Part shown: one piece after another, positions 1 through 8,394 of the stretch
How the letters are laid out: the number at the start of each line of letters is the position of its first letter
Numbering within the stretch: position 1 is the stretch's first letter
Source of the DNA: Bacteroidales bacterium H4
GTDB lineage: Bacteria; Bacteroidota; Bacteroidia; Bacteroidales; Muribaculaceae
Direction: 5' to 3'
NCBI GenBank assembly: GCA_001701165.1
Contig: DAAP01000055.1
Location: 1-36,445, forward strand
DNA length: 36,445 nt
Program-made: the position numbers and the translations under genes
The notes under the pieces: generated by a model
The model's database searches: none
What the model saw: the letters and a program-made list of their open reading frames with translations, nothing else
Told to the model about the DNA's origin: nothing

Positions 1-60
1 GCCAATTACGACACACCCCCTTCCTTATTATGCGAGTCCGCACACGACATCCCCTCCGGA

Positions 61-120
61 CATCAGTCGCAGCATCCGTCGCGGCATCCGTCGCGGCATC
101 CGATGCGGCATCCGATGGTG
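61..120. repeat. 12-bp tandem repeat, five units
   Basis: Five head-to-tail 12-bp units fill this stretch. Units 2 and 3 are identical (CATCCGTCGCGG), unit 4 is CATCCGATGCGG, and units 1 and 5 are more diverged at the edges. It lies about 20 bp beyond the stop of the Sel1 fragment on the minus strand and is not inside a convincing gene. The period is a multiple of three, so a shadow frame reads as an Arg-Met-Pro-rich repeat, but nothing supports translation. It may be a slippage-prone intergenic array. Confidence 0.8.
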
Positions 121-140
121 CGAACTCGGCGAACCGCTAA

Positions 141-386
141 CTATTGACCATCTATACGTACGATGGCTTCCGCAGCTATGACATTGCCGTTTTCTTCGGC
201 CTGCTTGTACCAATAACGAGCCTGTTGTAAGTCCTTGCTCACCCCCAATCCCCTTTCGTAGAACAATCCGATCTGATACATAGAATAGTCATTGCCCTGC
301 TTCGCCGCTTTTTTATACCACTCCAACGCCTTGGCGTAATCGCACTTAATCTTCTCGCCTACATAGAGATAGTCCGCCATAGACAC
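141..386 (-). CDS. Short Sel1-repeat protein, probably a fragment
   Basis: The 81-residue product contains about two Sel1-like (SLR/TPR-type) repeats. Hallmarks are DYAKALEWYKKAAKQGN and DLQQARYWYKQAEENGN, each followed by the usual Ala/Gly helix packing. Sel1 proteins normally act as scaffolds for protein contacts and have many repeats plus a signal peptide in this group; here there is no signal peptide and no long array, so this looks like the surviving end of a larger gene. The start is ambiguous: GTG at 386 or ATG at 380. It follows the FISUMP-like gene by 18 bp on the same strand, and the gap holds a GCCGG-CCTT-CCGGC hairpin (392-405) that overlaps the upstream stop codon. It could be translationally coupled, or simply decaying. 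A complete Sel1 protein lies at 17530-18459. Confidence 0.55.
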   Translation of the reverse strand: MSMADYLYVGEKIKCDYAKALEWYKKAAKQGNDYSMYQIGLFYERGLGVSKDLQQARYWYKQAEENGNVIAAEAIVRIDGQ

Positions 387-404
387 CTGCCGCCGGCCTT
401 CCGG

Positions 405-1181
405 CTACTTGAACACCGGACGGACAGGGAGGCCGATGCAACGCGCAGTCGCCCAAACCTCCGGAGTGTTTCTTTTGTCGATAGACAACCGTTTCCCGTA
501 TTTATTGTCATCAGACAAATTGCATACCCAGTATTTGCCATCGCCTATACCTTCAAAACTTGTTTTACCGGTATCACCTTCTTTCTCATAATAATTCCAT
601 CCGGCGGCAGGAAGAAATATGTAATTGCCATTTGGGCCAATGACTTTATAGCCTTGCATTTCGTACAACTCAGTCCATTGCCACGTGCATTTCTCTATAA
701 GCTCATCGCATTCCGCCTCAGTCGGCATACGCCACGGTGCGCCTAATTTGACAGAAGCCACATCGTCTTCTTTGTCCAAGGTCGTTTTGCCGTCCTTTGC
801 CGTGTACTTGGAAATGGAATTTTCGTCTCCGAATTTGTAGTTACCCCAGCAATAAGCACAGTAATGCCCGGAATCATTCATTTTCGTTTCCGTCTCGCCC
901 CAGGCATAGTAATCGCCGCACTCCCACGGATTTTCGGCGCCGATATTGCAGGCGGCCCATTTGACAGACAGCCCCAAGTCCACATATGAGGACGGGTCAG
1001 GGAGCGAGACCTCCGCACTATTCTCGGTACATTCCGGACTTATGGACTGTCCGACAACGCCTGACGCTCCGAGATTGCAAGATGCCGGGTCAACCGACAG
1101 CCCCGAGGCAACGGTTTCGTGTGCGTAAGCACCGAATGCGGCCAGTGCTGCCACTAAAAGTAATATATATTTGCGTTTCAT
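405..1181 (-). CDS. Secreted FISUMP-like domain protein
   Basis: The 258-residue protein starts with a clear Sec signal peptide (MKRK, a hydrophobic stretch, likely cleavage after Ala-Tyr-Ala near residue 20) without a lipobox cysteine. From about residue 65 onward it has the pattern typical of the Bacteroidetes/Fibrobacter paralogous domain (FISUMP, TIGR02145-like): YVDLGLSVKWAACNIGA, then GDYYAWGETETK, a central APWRMPTEAECDELIEKC, and a final ATARCIGLPVRPVFK. Such domains are found in secreted or surface proteins of unknown function and are rich in aromatic residues and Gly. Residues about 22-64 are a low-complexity linker. The Sel1 fragment lies 18 bp downstream. A candidate promoter lies about 145 bp upstream on the minus strand. 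The domain call is fairly secure; the role is unknown. Confidence 0.8.
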   Translation of the reverse strand: MKRKYILLLVAALAAFGAYAHETVASGLSVDPASCNLGASGVVGQSISPECTENSAEVSLPDPSSYVDLGLSVKWAACNIGAENPWECGDYYAWGETETKMNDSGHYCAYCWGNYKFGDENSISKYTAKDGKTTLDKEDDVASVKLGAPWRMPTEAECDELIEKCTWQWTELYEMQGYKVIGPNGNYIFLPAAGWNYYEKEGDTGKTSFEGIGDGKYWVCNLSDDNKYGKRLSIDKRNTPEVWATARCIGLPVRPVFK

Positions 1182-1327
1182 ATCTTTATGGATTTAGTAT
1201 TTGATTAATTCTTAGGTACCAACTTGCGGCAAATCTCGTCCGATTCGGGAGTTTAGGCACGTCTTCATCATTAAGCTATTCTAAAAAAAATTTATGTTCG
1301 TTATCGGGTTTTGAGTGTCATTGACTG

Positions 1328-1335
1328 CAAATTTA
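1328..1335 (-). promoter_or_regulatory. Candidate -7 element for the FISUMP-like gene
   Basis: On the minus strand this reads TAAATTTG, matching the Bacteroidetes -7 consensus TAnnTTTG. The upstream -33 match is only partial, so this is a weak call. It would give a leader of about 140 nt. Confidence 0.3.
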
Positions 1336-1542
1336 CTTTTTTTATTGTTAACCCGCAACTTTTTTGTGCTCGTTTTCACAAAGCGCCGCTGCGCCATTGC
1401 TTACGACACCGGACACCCCGTTTTCGGACACGGCCGCACTACGGTAAGTCTAAGCATCCGCTTTCGACTAATTGCATCGACTAATTGCAGACGCAGCAAA
1501 ACTTTTCCGGAATTTTATCCACTGAAATCCAAAGATTTTTAG

Positions 1543-1550
1543 TAACTTTG
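1543..1550 (+). promoter_or_regulatory. Candidate -7 element for thrS
   Basis: TAACTTTG followed by C is a full match to the Bacteroidetes -7 element. A -33 TTTG is not obvious at the usual distance. Initiation near 1557 would give a leader of about 100 nt before the thrS ATG at 1654. Confidence 0.5.
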
Positions 1551-1653
1551 CGGCGATTTTGCACCGGCGCCCGAGGCGAAGGTGCTTTTAGTGTCGGCAG
1601 CCGCATGCCGCACACCGCCATAATTATGCAAGCAATCATCGACATACAACGAT

Positions 1654-3591
1654 ATGATTAAAATCACATTCCCCGACAACAGCGTCAAAGAATATGCCAA
1701 AGGCACGACGCCGTTAGAAATAGCCAAGAGCATCAGCGAGCGCCTCGCCGCCGATGTACTGGCCGCCACCGTCAACGACGAAGCATGGGACTTGACACGC
1801 CCCATAGAGTGCGACGCCACACTCACGCTCCACAAATGGGACGACCCCGAGGCCAAGCACGCATTTTGGCACACCAGCGCACACCTGCTGGCCGAAGCGC
1901 TGCAGGAACTCTTCCCCGGAGTCAAATTCGGCATCGGCCCCGCCATCGAAAACGGGTTCTATTATGACATCGACCCCGCAGGCAATTCCATCACCGCCGC
2001 CGACTTCCCGCGCATCGAGGCCAAGATGCTCGAACTGGCACGTACCGCCAACCCCGTGGTACGTCGCGACATCTCCAAAGCAGACGCCCTCAAGCTTTTC
2101 GGCGACCGCGGCGAGAAGTACAAATGCGAGCTTATCAGCGAACTCGAAGACGGACACATCACCACATACACCCAAGGCAACTTCACCGACCTGTGCCGCG
2201 GTCCGCATATTCCCTCGGTAGCACCTATCAAGGCCGTAAAAATCACATCCTTAGCCGGCGCATACTGGCGCGGTGACGAAAAGCGCGACCAATTGACTCG
2301 TGTATACGGCATATCCTTCCCCAAGAAAAAAATGCTGGACGAGTATCTCGTACTGCTCGAAGAAGCCAAGAAGCGCGACCACCGCAAAATAGGCAAAGAA
2401 CTCGAACTGTTCACCTTCAGCTCCAACGTCGGCGCCGGACTGCCCCTGTGGCTTCCCAAAGGTGCCGCCCTGCGCGACCGCCTCGAGCAATTCCTCCGCC
2501 GCATCCAAAAGAAATACGGTTACCAGCAGGTAATCACTCCCCATATCGGCAGCAAGATGCTGTACGTCACCTCCGGACACTACGCCAAGTACGGCAAGGA
2601 CTCCTTCCAGCCCATACACACCCCCGAAGAAGGCGAAGAGTACCTACTCAAGCCCATGAACTGCCCCCACCACTGCGAAATCTTCCGCGCCTTCCCGCGC
2701 AGCTATCGCGAACTGCCCCTGCGTATCGCCGAATTCGGCACCGTATACCGCTACGAGCAGTCGGGCGAACTCCATGGATTGACCCGCGTACGCGGATTTA
2801 CGCAGGACGATGCACACATCTTCTGCGCCCCCGAGCAAATCAAAGACGAGTTCCTCAAAGTGATGGATATCATCTTCTATATCTTCAAGGCACTCAACTT
2901 CAACAACTACGAGGCACAAATCTCGCTGCGCGACCCCAAACACAAAGAAAAATACATCGGCAGCGATGAAAACTGGCACTTGGCCGAAACCGCCATCATC
3001 GAAGCCTGCGAAGAAAAAGGCCTCAAGGCACGCAAGGAACTCGGCGAAGCCGCATTCTACGGCCCCAAACTCGACTTCATGGTCAAAGACGCCATAGGTC
3101 GCCGTTGGCAACTCGGAACAATACAGGTAGACTACAACCTGCCCGAGCGCTTCGGCCTCGAGTACACCGGCGCCGATAACCTCAAGCATCGTCCCGTGAT
3201 GATCCACCGCGCACCCTTCGGGTCGCTCGAACGCTTCGTGGCCGTACTGCTTGAGCACACTGCCGGACATCTGCCCCTGTGGCTCGCGCCCGACCAAGTG
3301 GTAGTGCTGCCCATCTCCGAGAAATTCAATGACTACGCTCGCAGCATTGTCGACCAACTCGACCAAGCCGACATCCGCACCATCATCGATGACCGCAACG
3401 AAAAAATCGGCAAGAAAATTCGCGAAAACGAGCTCAAGCGCATACCTTATATGCTTATCGTAGGCGAGAAAGAGCAAGAAAACGGCGAAGTTTCGGTAAG
3501 AAAACAAGGTCAAGGTGATCAAGGTTCGATGAAAATTAGTACCTTTGCCGAGCAAATAGCACAAGACGTCAAAGACTCCGTAGGACATTAA
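1654..3591 (+). CDS. thrS: Threonyl-tRNA synthetase
   Basis: This 645-residue class II synthetase charges tRNA-Thr with threonine. Domains in order are TGS (about 1-62), the N2 editing domain, the catalytic core and the C-terminal anticodon-binding domain (about 535-645). The editing site is intact, with HTSAH at 73-77 and Cys181/His185 in TDLCRGPH. The catalytic zinc ligands are visible as Cys337 (MNCPHHC), His388 (DDAHIFC) and His518 (MIHRAPFG). Class II motif 2 is represented by RYEQSGELHGLTRVRGF. Length matches the bacterial family. The start is the first ATG and agrees with the usual TGS beginning (MIKITFPD). There is no clear Shine-Dalgarno site, as is common in Bacteroidetes. It leads the conserved cluster thrS-infC-rpmI-rplT, with 62 bp to infC. 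Confidence 0.98.
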   Translation: MIKITFPDNSVKEYAKGTTPLEIAKSISERLAADVLAATVNDEAWDLTRPIECDATLTLHKWDDPEAKHAFWHTSAHLLAEALQELFPGVKFGIGPAIENGFYYDIDPAGNSITAADFPRIEAKMLELARTANPVVRRDISKADALKLFGDRGEKYKCELISELEDGHITTYTQGNFTDLCRGPHIPSVAPIKAVKITSLAGAYWRGDEKRDQLTRVYGISFPKKKMLDEYLVLLEEAKKRDHRKIGKELELFTFSSNVGAGLPLWLPKGAALRDRLEQFLRRIQKKYGYQQVITPHIGSKMLYVTSGHYAKYGKDSFQPIHTPEEGEEYLLKPMNCPHHCEIFRAFPRSYRELPLRIAEFGTVYRYEQSGELHGLTRVRGFTQDDAHIFCAPEQIKDEFLKVMDIIFYIFKALNFNNYEAQISLRDPKHKEKYIGSDENWHLAETAIIEACEEKGLKARKELGEAAFYGPKLDFMVKDAIGRRWQLGTIQVDYNLPERFGLEYTGADNLKHRPVMIHRAPFGSLERFVAVLLEHTAGHLPLWLAPDQVVVLPISEKFNDYARSIVDQLDQADIRTIIDDRNEKIGKKIRENELKRIPYMLIVGEKEQENGEVSVRKQGQGDQGSMKISTFAEQIAQDVKDSVGH

Positions 3592-3653
3592 AGCTCTGCG
3601 AAGCCTTTAACGCGCACAATATAAACATAATACACAACATCTACACCCACTGA

Positions 3654-4247
3654 ATGGAGAAAAAACCCTATCATCCCGGCCCACGGCCTCCGCGCCCCTC
3701 GGGCCCCCGTCCCCCAATGACGCGTCGCGGCGAAAAGCCCGCAAATCCCAACCTCATCAACGAACAAATTCGTGCACGCGAAGTACGTCTCGTAGGTGAT
3801 AACGTCACACCGGGCATATACTCCATTCACGACGCCCTGCGTCAGGCCGAAGAACTCGAGCTGGATCTCGTGGAAATATCCCCGACTGCCGAGCCGCCGG
3901 TATGCAAGATACTTGACTATCAAAAGTACCTGTACCAGCAGAAGAAAAAGCAGAAAGAGATTAAAGCCAAGGCAACCAAAGTCGTTATCAAAGAAATACG
4001 ATTCGGACCTCAGACAGACGACCACGACTACAACTTCAAGCTGCGCCACGCCATAGGCTTCCTTAAAGAAGGCGCCAAAGTCAAAGCCTACGTCTTCTTC
4101 AAAGGACGCTCGATACTCTTCAAGGAACAAGGCGAAGTACTGCTGCTTCGCTTTGCCAACGACCTCGAAGAATACGGCAAAGTAGACCAAATGCCCCTTT
4201 TGGAAGGCAAACGCATGATTATCATGTTGTCTCCCAAGAAGAAATAA
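3654..4247 (+). CDS. infC: Translation initiation factor IF-3
   Basis: This 197-residue protein binds the 30S subunit, checks start-codon pairing and prevents premature 50S joining. The N-domain begins near residue 33 with NLINEQIRAREVRLVGD and the linker is Lys-rich. The C-domain carries KEIRFGPQTDDHDYNFKLRHAIGFL and ends in MIIMLSPKKK. A proline- and arginine-rich extension of about 30 residues precedes the conserved start; this is usual in Bacteroidetes IF-3. The gene starts with ATG here, whereas the E. coli infC start is AUU, so that form of IF-3 autoregulation is not evident. It sits between thrS and rpmI in the standard order. Confidence 0.97.
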   Translation: MEKKPYHPGPRPPRPSGPRPPMTRRGEKPANPNLINEQIRAREVRLVGDNVTPGIYSIHDALRQAEELELDLVEISPTAEPPVCKILDYQKYLYQQKKKQKEIKAKATKVVIKEIRFGPQTDDHDYNFKLRHAIGFLKEGAKVKAYVFFKGRSILFKEQGEVLLLRFANDLEEYGKVDQMPLLEGKRMIIMLSPKKK

Positions 4248-4277
4248 ACAACACTATTAATAATTAAACAAAACAAC

Positions 4278-4475
4278 ATGCCCAAGATTAAGACTAACGC
4301 CGGTGCCAAAAAGAGGTTCGCCCTTACCGGCTCAGGAAAGATCAAAAGAAAACATGCTTACAAGAGCCACATCTTGACCAAAAAAACCAAGAAGCAGAAA
4401 CGCAACCTGACCCACTTCGGCTTGGTAGCCAAGAGCGACGCCAACAACGTTAAAGCACTGCTGGCCCTCAAATAA
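4278..4475 (+). CDS. rpmI: 50S ribosomal protein L35
   Basis: This 65-residue, very basic protein starts MPKIKTNAGAKKRFALTGSGKIKR and contains the H-A-Y-K-S-H and LTKKTKKQKRNL segments typical of bL35. It is a structural protein of the large subunit. It follows infC by 30 bp in the conserved infC-rpmI-rplT order. The gap to rplT is unusually long (207 bp). Confidence 0.97.
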   Translation: MPKIKTNAGAKKRFALTGSGKIKRKHAYKSHILTKKTKKQKRNLTHFGLVAKSDANNVKALLALK

Positions 4476-4682
4476 GGAGCATAAACAAAACCCGCGCCGC
4501 AGCATAAGCCTACACGCAACGCAGCATCGGCACCTAAGCATGGCCCTGCTCCGGAACACCGCGCAAAGGCTCACAAGCAATGACGCAACACCATCTCTTT
4601 TACACATTTACTAACCGAATGTACAGCGTAACAATACACTAAGAGCAATACAAGCCGCTGTCATTCAAAACACCAAAAAGAA
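4476..4682 (+). other. rpmI-rplT intergenic leader
   Basis: These 207 bp separate two ribosomal protein genes that usually lie close together. No ORF or recognisable promoter is visible. The last 60 bp before rplT are A-rich and G-poor, as in a translation leader. GGAGC just after rpmI and GCTCC around 4548-4553 could pair over distance. L20 is a known autoregulator in other bacteria, but I cannot show an L20 site here. Confidence 0.35.
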
Positions 4683-5033
4683 ATGCCAAGATCAGTAAAC
4701 CACGTAGCATCTCGTGCTCGCCGTAAAAAAATCCTGAAACTTACACGCGGCTACTTTGGCTGCCGCCGCAACGTCTGGACCGTCGCCAAAAACACTTGGG
4801 AAAAAGGTCTGACCTACGCTTATCGCGACCGCAAACAAAAGAAACGCAACTTCCGCGCACTGTGGATCCAGCGTATCAACGCCGCCGCACGCGTCGAAGG
4901 CCTCAGCTACTCCCAGCTCATGGGCCTCATCCACAAGGCCGGCATCGAAATCAACCGCAAAGTCCTCGCCGACCTCGCACTCAACAACCCCGCAGCCTTC
5001 AAGGCCGTTGTAGACAAAGTTCGCAACGCCTAA
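4683..5033 (+). CDS. rplT: 50S ribosomal protein L20
   Basis: This 116-residue protein matches bL20 throughout: MPRSVNHVASRARRKKILKL at the start, the GYFGCRRN and YAYRDRKQKKRNFRALWIQRINAA core, and a GLSYSQLMGLIHKAGIEINRK helix. bL20 binds 23S rRNA early in large-subunit assembly. It ends the thrS-infC-rpmI-rplT cluster and is followed 20 bp later by a strong hairpin terminator. The mature start is the first ATG and gives the standard length. Confidence 0.98.
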   Translation: MPRSVNHVASRARRKKILKLTRGYFGCRRNVWTVAKNTWEKGLTYAYRDRKQKKRNFRALWIQRINAAARVEGLSYSQLMGLIHKAGIEINRKVLADLALNNPAAFKAVVDKVRNA

Positions 5034-5053
5034 GACATAAGCGCACACACAAC

Positions 5054-5091
5054 GCAGCGGCGCGACTCCCTCTCGGGAATCGCGCCGCTGC
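5054..5091. terminator. Hairpin terminator between convergent genes
   Basis: A 17-bp stem (GCAGCGGCGCGACTCCC paired with the downstream arm, one C-A mismatch) closes a TCTC loop, followed by CGCTTTCT. It sits between rplT (plus) and the minus-strand gene ending at 5123, so it may end transcription from both sides. The T run is short, so efficiency in either direction is inferred. Confidence 0.8.
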
Positions 5092-5122
5092 CGCTTTCTA
5101 TTCGTGCAACGCTAAGCCAAGA

Positions 5123-5569
5123 CTATCGACTGAAACTATCAAGGTACGCCGCCGCATCCGACAAGTCTATGCGCGGGCAGTCCTTCAAGTCCGCAGGCAA
5201 GGCCGCATCGGCATCGGCGGCCACCACGTCCACCGCACCCCAATGATAGCGAAGGTCGGCCGCAATTCGGCCATACGTCTGAGCATCAGCCTGTAGACAC
5301 GGATAGCACCGCGCACCGCACCTCTGAGCAAAGTCCGTGCCCGGACGTCGCGAATCGCCCACAGCCGTGAACGCCGTACGACATCCGGCGGCGCGGAACA
5401 CGCGCACCGCCTCGGCGACAGCTTCATAATCCGCCGAGACGACAAGCACTCGCAAATGACACAGCGCTTCGCAGCCGAAAGCCATCGCAAGACGCGCATC
5501 GGCATTACAGCGCCGCGGCGCCGGACGCCCGTGCTCCTCCATTTTCCGTTCAAGGTAATTGTCTGCCAT
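5123..5569 (-). CDS. Small cysteine-containing protein of unknown function
   Basis: The 148-residue product starts MADNYLERKMEEHGR, a beginning I associate with a small Bacteroidetes family related to Rossmann-fold dehydrogenases. A beta-alpha-beta-like pattern follows: LRVLVVSADYEAVAEAVRVFRAAGCRTAF, then another strand-helix set near VDVVAADAD. No glycine-rich NAD(P) loop (GxxxGxG) or YxxxK catalytic pair is visible, so enzymatic activity is doubtful. It contains five cysteines, including a CGARCYPC cluster that could bind metal or form disulfides. It is the last gene of the minus-strand group, 160 bp after tyrS and separated from it by a structured region. Function is not recognised. Confidence 0.65.
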   Translation of the reverse strand: MADNYLERKMEEHGRPAPRRCNADARLAMAFGCEALCHLRVLVVSADYEAVAEAVRVFRAAGCRTAFTAVGDSRRPGTDFAQRCGARCYPCLQADAQTYGRIAADLRYHWGAVDVVAADADAALPADLKDCPRIDLSDAAAYLDSFSR

Positions 5570-5659
5570 AATTCAAGTATTTCAGCCGTATCAGCCTGAG
5601 AATGTTTTTATAATGAATTTTTTTAGGGGGCGCTCCCTCTACAATATTACCTAAATGCG

Positions 5660-5712
5660 CATCGCGGACTCCGTCGCATGGCGTTTGTACGCCGCCTCGG
5701 AAGTCCGCGATG
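5660..5712 (-). terminator. Nested inverted repeats downstream of tyrS
   Basis: A perfect 11-bp inverted repeat (CATCGCGGACT / AGTCCGCGATG) encloses a smaller GGCGT-TTGT-ACGCC hairpin. It begins about 18 bp after the tyrS stop, as expected for a terminator or 3'-end structure. There is no long U tract after it on the minus strand, so it may act as an attenuator or RNA-stabilising element. Confidence 0.5.
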
Positions 5713-5729
5713 GCCGTATGCAGTTATGT

Positions 5730-7022
5730 TCAGCGAACAATCAGCAGGTGATAATTCTTCTTGCCGCGCTGCACCAGCATATACTTGCCGGCCAGCAGCA
5801 TATTTTCGTCAATGGGTGCGTACACGTCGGCCACTTTCTCCTTGTTTATGGACACGCCGCCACCCTGCGCCAACTTGCGCATCTCGCCCTTGCTGGCAAA
5901 GAAATGAGCTTCATCCACCAGGATATCAGCCAGTTTGGCGCCCATAGCCTGGTCACGCGTAACCTCCATAGAAGGCACGCCTTCCATCACTTCGAGCAAC
6001 GTAGCCTCATCGAGGTTGTGCAGCGCGTCGGCGGTGTTGTTGCCAAAAAGAATCTTGGAGGCCTCGACGGCGGCTTCGTAATCTTCGGCCGAGTGTACCA
6101 TCGTGGTCACTTCCTGAGCCAGGCGCTTTTGCAGCGGACGTGCACCGGGATTTTCCTGCTGCTGACGGCACAGGTCTTCGACCTCTTCCTGCGTCAGCGA
6201 TGTGAAAATCTTGATATACTTGGCCGCATCTTCATCGCTGACATTGAGCCAGAACTGGTAGAACTTGTACGGCGAAGTGTAGCGACGGTCAAGCCATACG
6301 TTGCCGCTCTCGGTTTTGCCAAACTTTCCGCCGTCAGCCTTTGTAATCAGTGGACAAGTAATAGCCCACGCATCTTCGGCGCCTTCGATGCGTCGTATCA
6401 GCTCGGTTCCGGTGGTCATATTGCCCCATTGGTCCGAGCCGCCCAACTGCACCTTGCACCCCATGGTGCGGTATAGATTCAGGAAATCGTAGCCTTGCAG
6501 CAACTGATAAGAGAATTCGGTGAAGGACATACCCTCGCGCGACTCGCCGCTCAGACGCTTCTTGACGCTATCCTTGGCCATCATGTAATTGACGGTGATA
6601 TGCTTGCCGATGTCGCGTATAAACTCGAGGAATCCGAAGTCCTTCATCCAGTCGTAATTGTTGACCATCACTGCGGCATTGGGTGCATCGCTGTCAAAGT
6701 CGAGGAAATGTGACAGCTGGGTCTTGATGGCTTCCTGGTTGTGTCGCAGGGTCTCTTCGTCGATAAGTTTGCGCTCCTGACTCTTCATACTCGGGTCGCC
6801 GATCATGCCGGTTGCGCCACCTACCAGTGCCACCGGACGGTGTCCCGAACGCTGAAAGTGGCGCAACATCATCACGCCTACAAGGTGTCCTATGTGCAGC
6901 GAATCGGCAGTCGGGTCTATACCAAGATATGCCGTGGTCATTTCTTTGTTCAGTTGGTCTTCGACGCCGGGCATCATCGTATGAATCATGCCTCGCCACG
7001 TCAATTCTTTGATAAAGTCCAT
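5730..7022 (-). CDS. tyrS: Tyrosyl-tRNA synthetase
   Basis: This 430-residue class I synthetase charges tRNA-Tyr. The HIGH signature is HIGH at residues 43-46 (DSLHIGHLVGVM), and the KMSKS-type loop is KFGKT at 233-237. Tyr-binding segments include YDFLNLY and GGSDQWGNMTTG. The C-terminal 70 residues form an S4-type RNA-binding domain (MRKLAQGGGVSINKEKV). Length and layout match the bacterial TyrRS family. It lies 63 bp after the aminotransferase gene on the same strand and has no good promoter of its own in that gap, so the two are probably co-transcribed. Confidence 0.97.
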   Translation of the reverse strand: MDFIKELTWRGMIHTMMPGVEDQLNKEMTTAYLGIDPTADSLHIGHLVGVMMLRHFQRSGHRPVALVGGATGMIGDPSMKSQERKLIDEETLRHNQEAIKTQLSHFLDFDSDAPNAAVMVNNYDWMKDFGFLEFIRDIGKHITVNYMMAKDSVKKRLSGESREGMSFTEFSYQLLQGYDFLNLYRTMGCKVQLGGSDQWGNMTTGTELIRRIEGAEDAWAITCPLITKADGGKFGKTESGNVWLDRRYTSPYKFYQFWLNVSDEDAAKYIKIFTSLTQEEVEDLCRQQQENPGARPLQKRLAQEVTTMVHSAEDYEAAVEASKILFGNNTADALHNLDEATLLEVMEGVPSMEVTRDQAMGAKLADILVDEAHFFASKGEMRKLAQGGGVSINKEKVADVYAPIDENMLLAGKYMLVQRGKKNYHLLIVR

Positions 7023-7085
7023 TGAAGTGTATCTATCTTTGTATTATATTGTTGTTCGATATTGTAATTCAACAAAAGCGATGTG

Positions 7086-8285
7086 TCACGCCAGACGCCC
7101 GAGTGCGGCGGCGATACGGCGCATGGCCTCGCGCAGGTTGTCGTCCGAGGTGGCATAGCTCAGGCGTATGTACCCCGGAGCACTGAAAGCGGCGCCATCC
7201 ACAGTGGCCACGTGCGCCTCGTGCAGCAGATACATTGCCAGAGCTCCGCTGTCGGCGATGACAGTGCCGTCAGGCGCCTTGCGACCTATGTATGCAGACA
7301 CCTCGGGGAACAGGTAGAACGCACCCTGAGGCTCGTTGATGCGCAATCCGGGGATAGCACGCGCCATCTCCACCACCAAGTCGCGACGGCGGCGGAAGGC
7401 GGCACACATCTCGACCACACAGTCCTGCGGACCATTATAGGCGGCCTCGGCAGCCTTCTGCGCTATGGATGACGCTCCGGACGTATATTGTCCCTGCAAT
7501 TTGGTCACGGCCTTGGCCACCCACAGCGGAGCAGCGCAATATCCTATGCGCCAGCCGGTCATAGCATAAGCCTTGGACACGCCGTTGATGACTACTACGC
7601 GGTCGCAAAGCTCGTCAAAAGAAGCCAGCGATGTAAAGCCGCCCGCAAAATTGATATGCTCGTAAATTTCGTCCGAGATGACGATGATGCGCTCATGGCG
7701 CGCGATGACATCCACCAATGCCTGCAACTCGTCTCGCGTGTACACACTACCCGTGGGATTGGACGGCGAACACAACAGCACGATACGCGTACGATTGGTG
7801 ATGGCGGCCTCCAATTGTGCCGGCGTCACCTTGAAGTCGGTGTCTATGCCGGCCGGAACCGTCACTACGGTAGCACGGGACATCTTCACCATCTCTATGT
7901 AGCTGACCCACGCCGGAGTGGGTATCACCACCTCATCTCCGGGATTGGCTATGGCCAAAATACTGTTGCACAGCGCCTGCTTGGCGCCATTGCCCACAAC
8001 TATCTGCTCGGGGGCAAAAGTCACGCCGTTTTCGCGCTCGAGCTTGGCGCTGACAGCACGTCGTAGCGACATATAGCCCGGCACGGGCGAATAAAAGCTA
8101 AAATTGGCATCTACGGCCGCCTTGGCTGCTTCCTTGATATGTTGCGGTGTATAGAAGTCCGGTTCGCCGACACTCAAGTTGATTACATCCACTCCTCGAG
8201 CACGCAATTCGGCACTCTTTTGGGACATCGCCAAAGTCTGAGACTGGGCAAGAGATTGCACCAGCAACGACGGTTCTTGCTTCAT
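7086..8285 (-). CDS. aspC: Class I/II pyridoxal-phosphate aminotransferase (aspartate type)
   Basis: This 399-residue fold-type I PLP enzyme most resembles the aspartate aminotransferase Ib/aromatic group (AAT-like). Signatures in order: INLSVGEPDF (36-44), VGNGAKQAL (97-105), SPSNPTG (173-179), the D205/Y208 pair in SDEIYEH, the Schiff-base Lys238 in NGVSKAYAMTGWRIGY, and Arg246. It would transfer amino groups between aspartate (or another amino acid) and 2-oxoglutarate in the cytoplasm. Exact substrate cannot be fixed from sequence. A promoter candidate lies about 110 bp upstream. tyrS follows on the same strand. Confidence 0.9.
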   Translation of the reverse strand: MKQEPSLLVQSLAQSQTLAMSQKSAELRARGVDVINLSVGEPDFYTPQHIKEAAKAAVDANFSFYSPVPGYMSLRRAVSAKLERENGVTFAPEQIVVGNGAKQALCNSILAIANPGDEVVIPTPAWVSYIEMVKMSRATVVTVPAGIDTDFKVTPAQLEAAITNRTRIVLLCSPSNPTGSVYTRDELQALVDVIARHERIIVISDEIYEHINFAGGFTSLASFDELCDRVVVINGVSKAYAMTGWRIGYCAAPLWVAKAVTKLQGQYTSGASSIAQKAAEAAYNGPQDCVVEMCAAFRRRRDLVVEMARAIPGLRINEPQGAFYLFPEVSAYIGRKAPDGTVIADSGALAMYLLHEAHVATVDGAAFSAPGYIRLSYATSDDNLREAMRRIAAALGRLA

Positions 8286-8394
8286 AAATCTATGTATTAT
8301 ATCGTGTTAGTAATCGTAATTTCTTACTATGGTCTCTCGTGGGAAAACACTCACGCGTGCGCAGGCACACCCGCGCATACGCATATACTTCGGA

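Larger units (their letters stand above)
1182..1653. other. Divergent intergenic region before thrS
   Basis: This 472-bp gap separates the minus-strand FISUMP-like gene from thrS. The left half is AT-rich and carries a possible minus-strand promoter at 1328-1335. The right half carries the thrS promoter candidate at 1543-1550, leaving a leader of roughly 100 nt. I see no T-box-like structure and no convincing ORF. Confidence 0.5.

Noticed and set aside
28..213. Minus-strand frame containing Arg-Met-Pro repeats
   Set aside because: The repeats come from the 12-bp array, whose period is a multiple of three; it overlaps the Sel1 fragment and lacks other support.
5621..5640. AGGGGGCGCTCCCT hairpin next to a T run as a terminator
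   Set aside because: On the minus strand, which carries both neighbouring genes, the run is A rather than T after the hairpin, so it is not a normal terminator.
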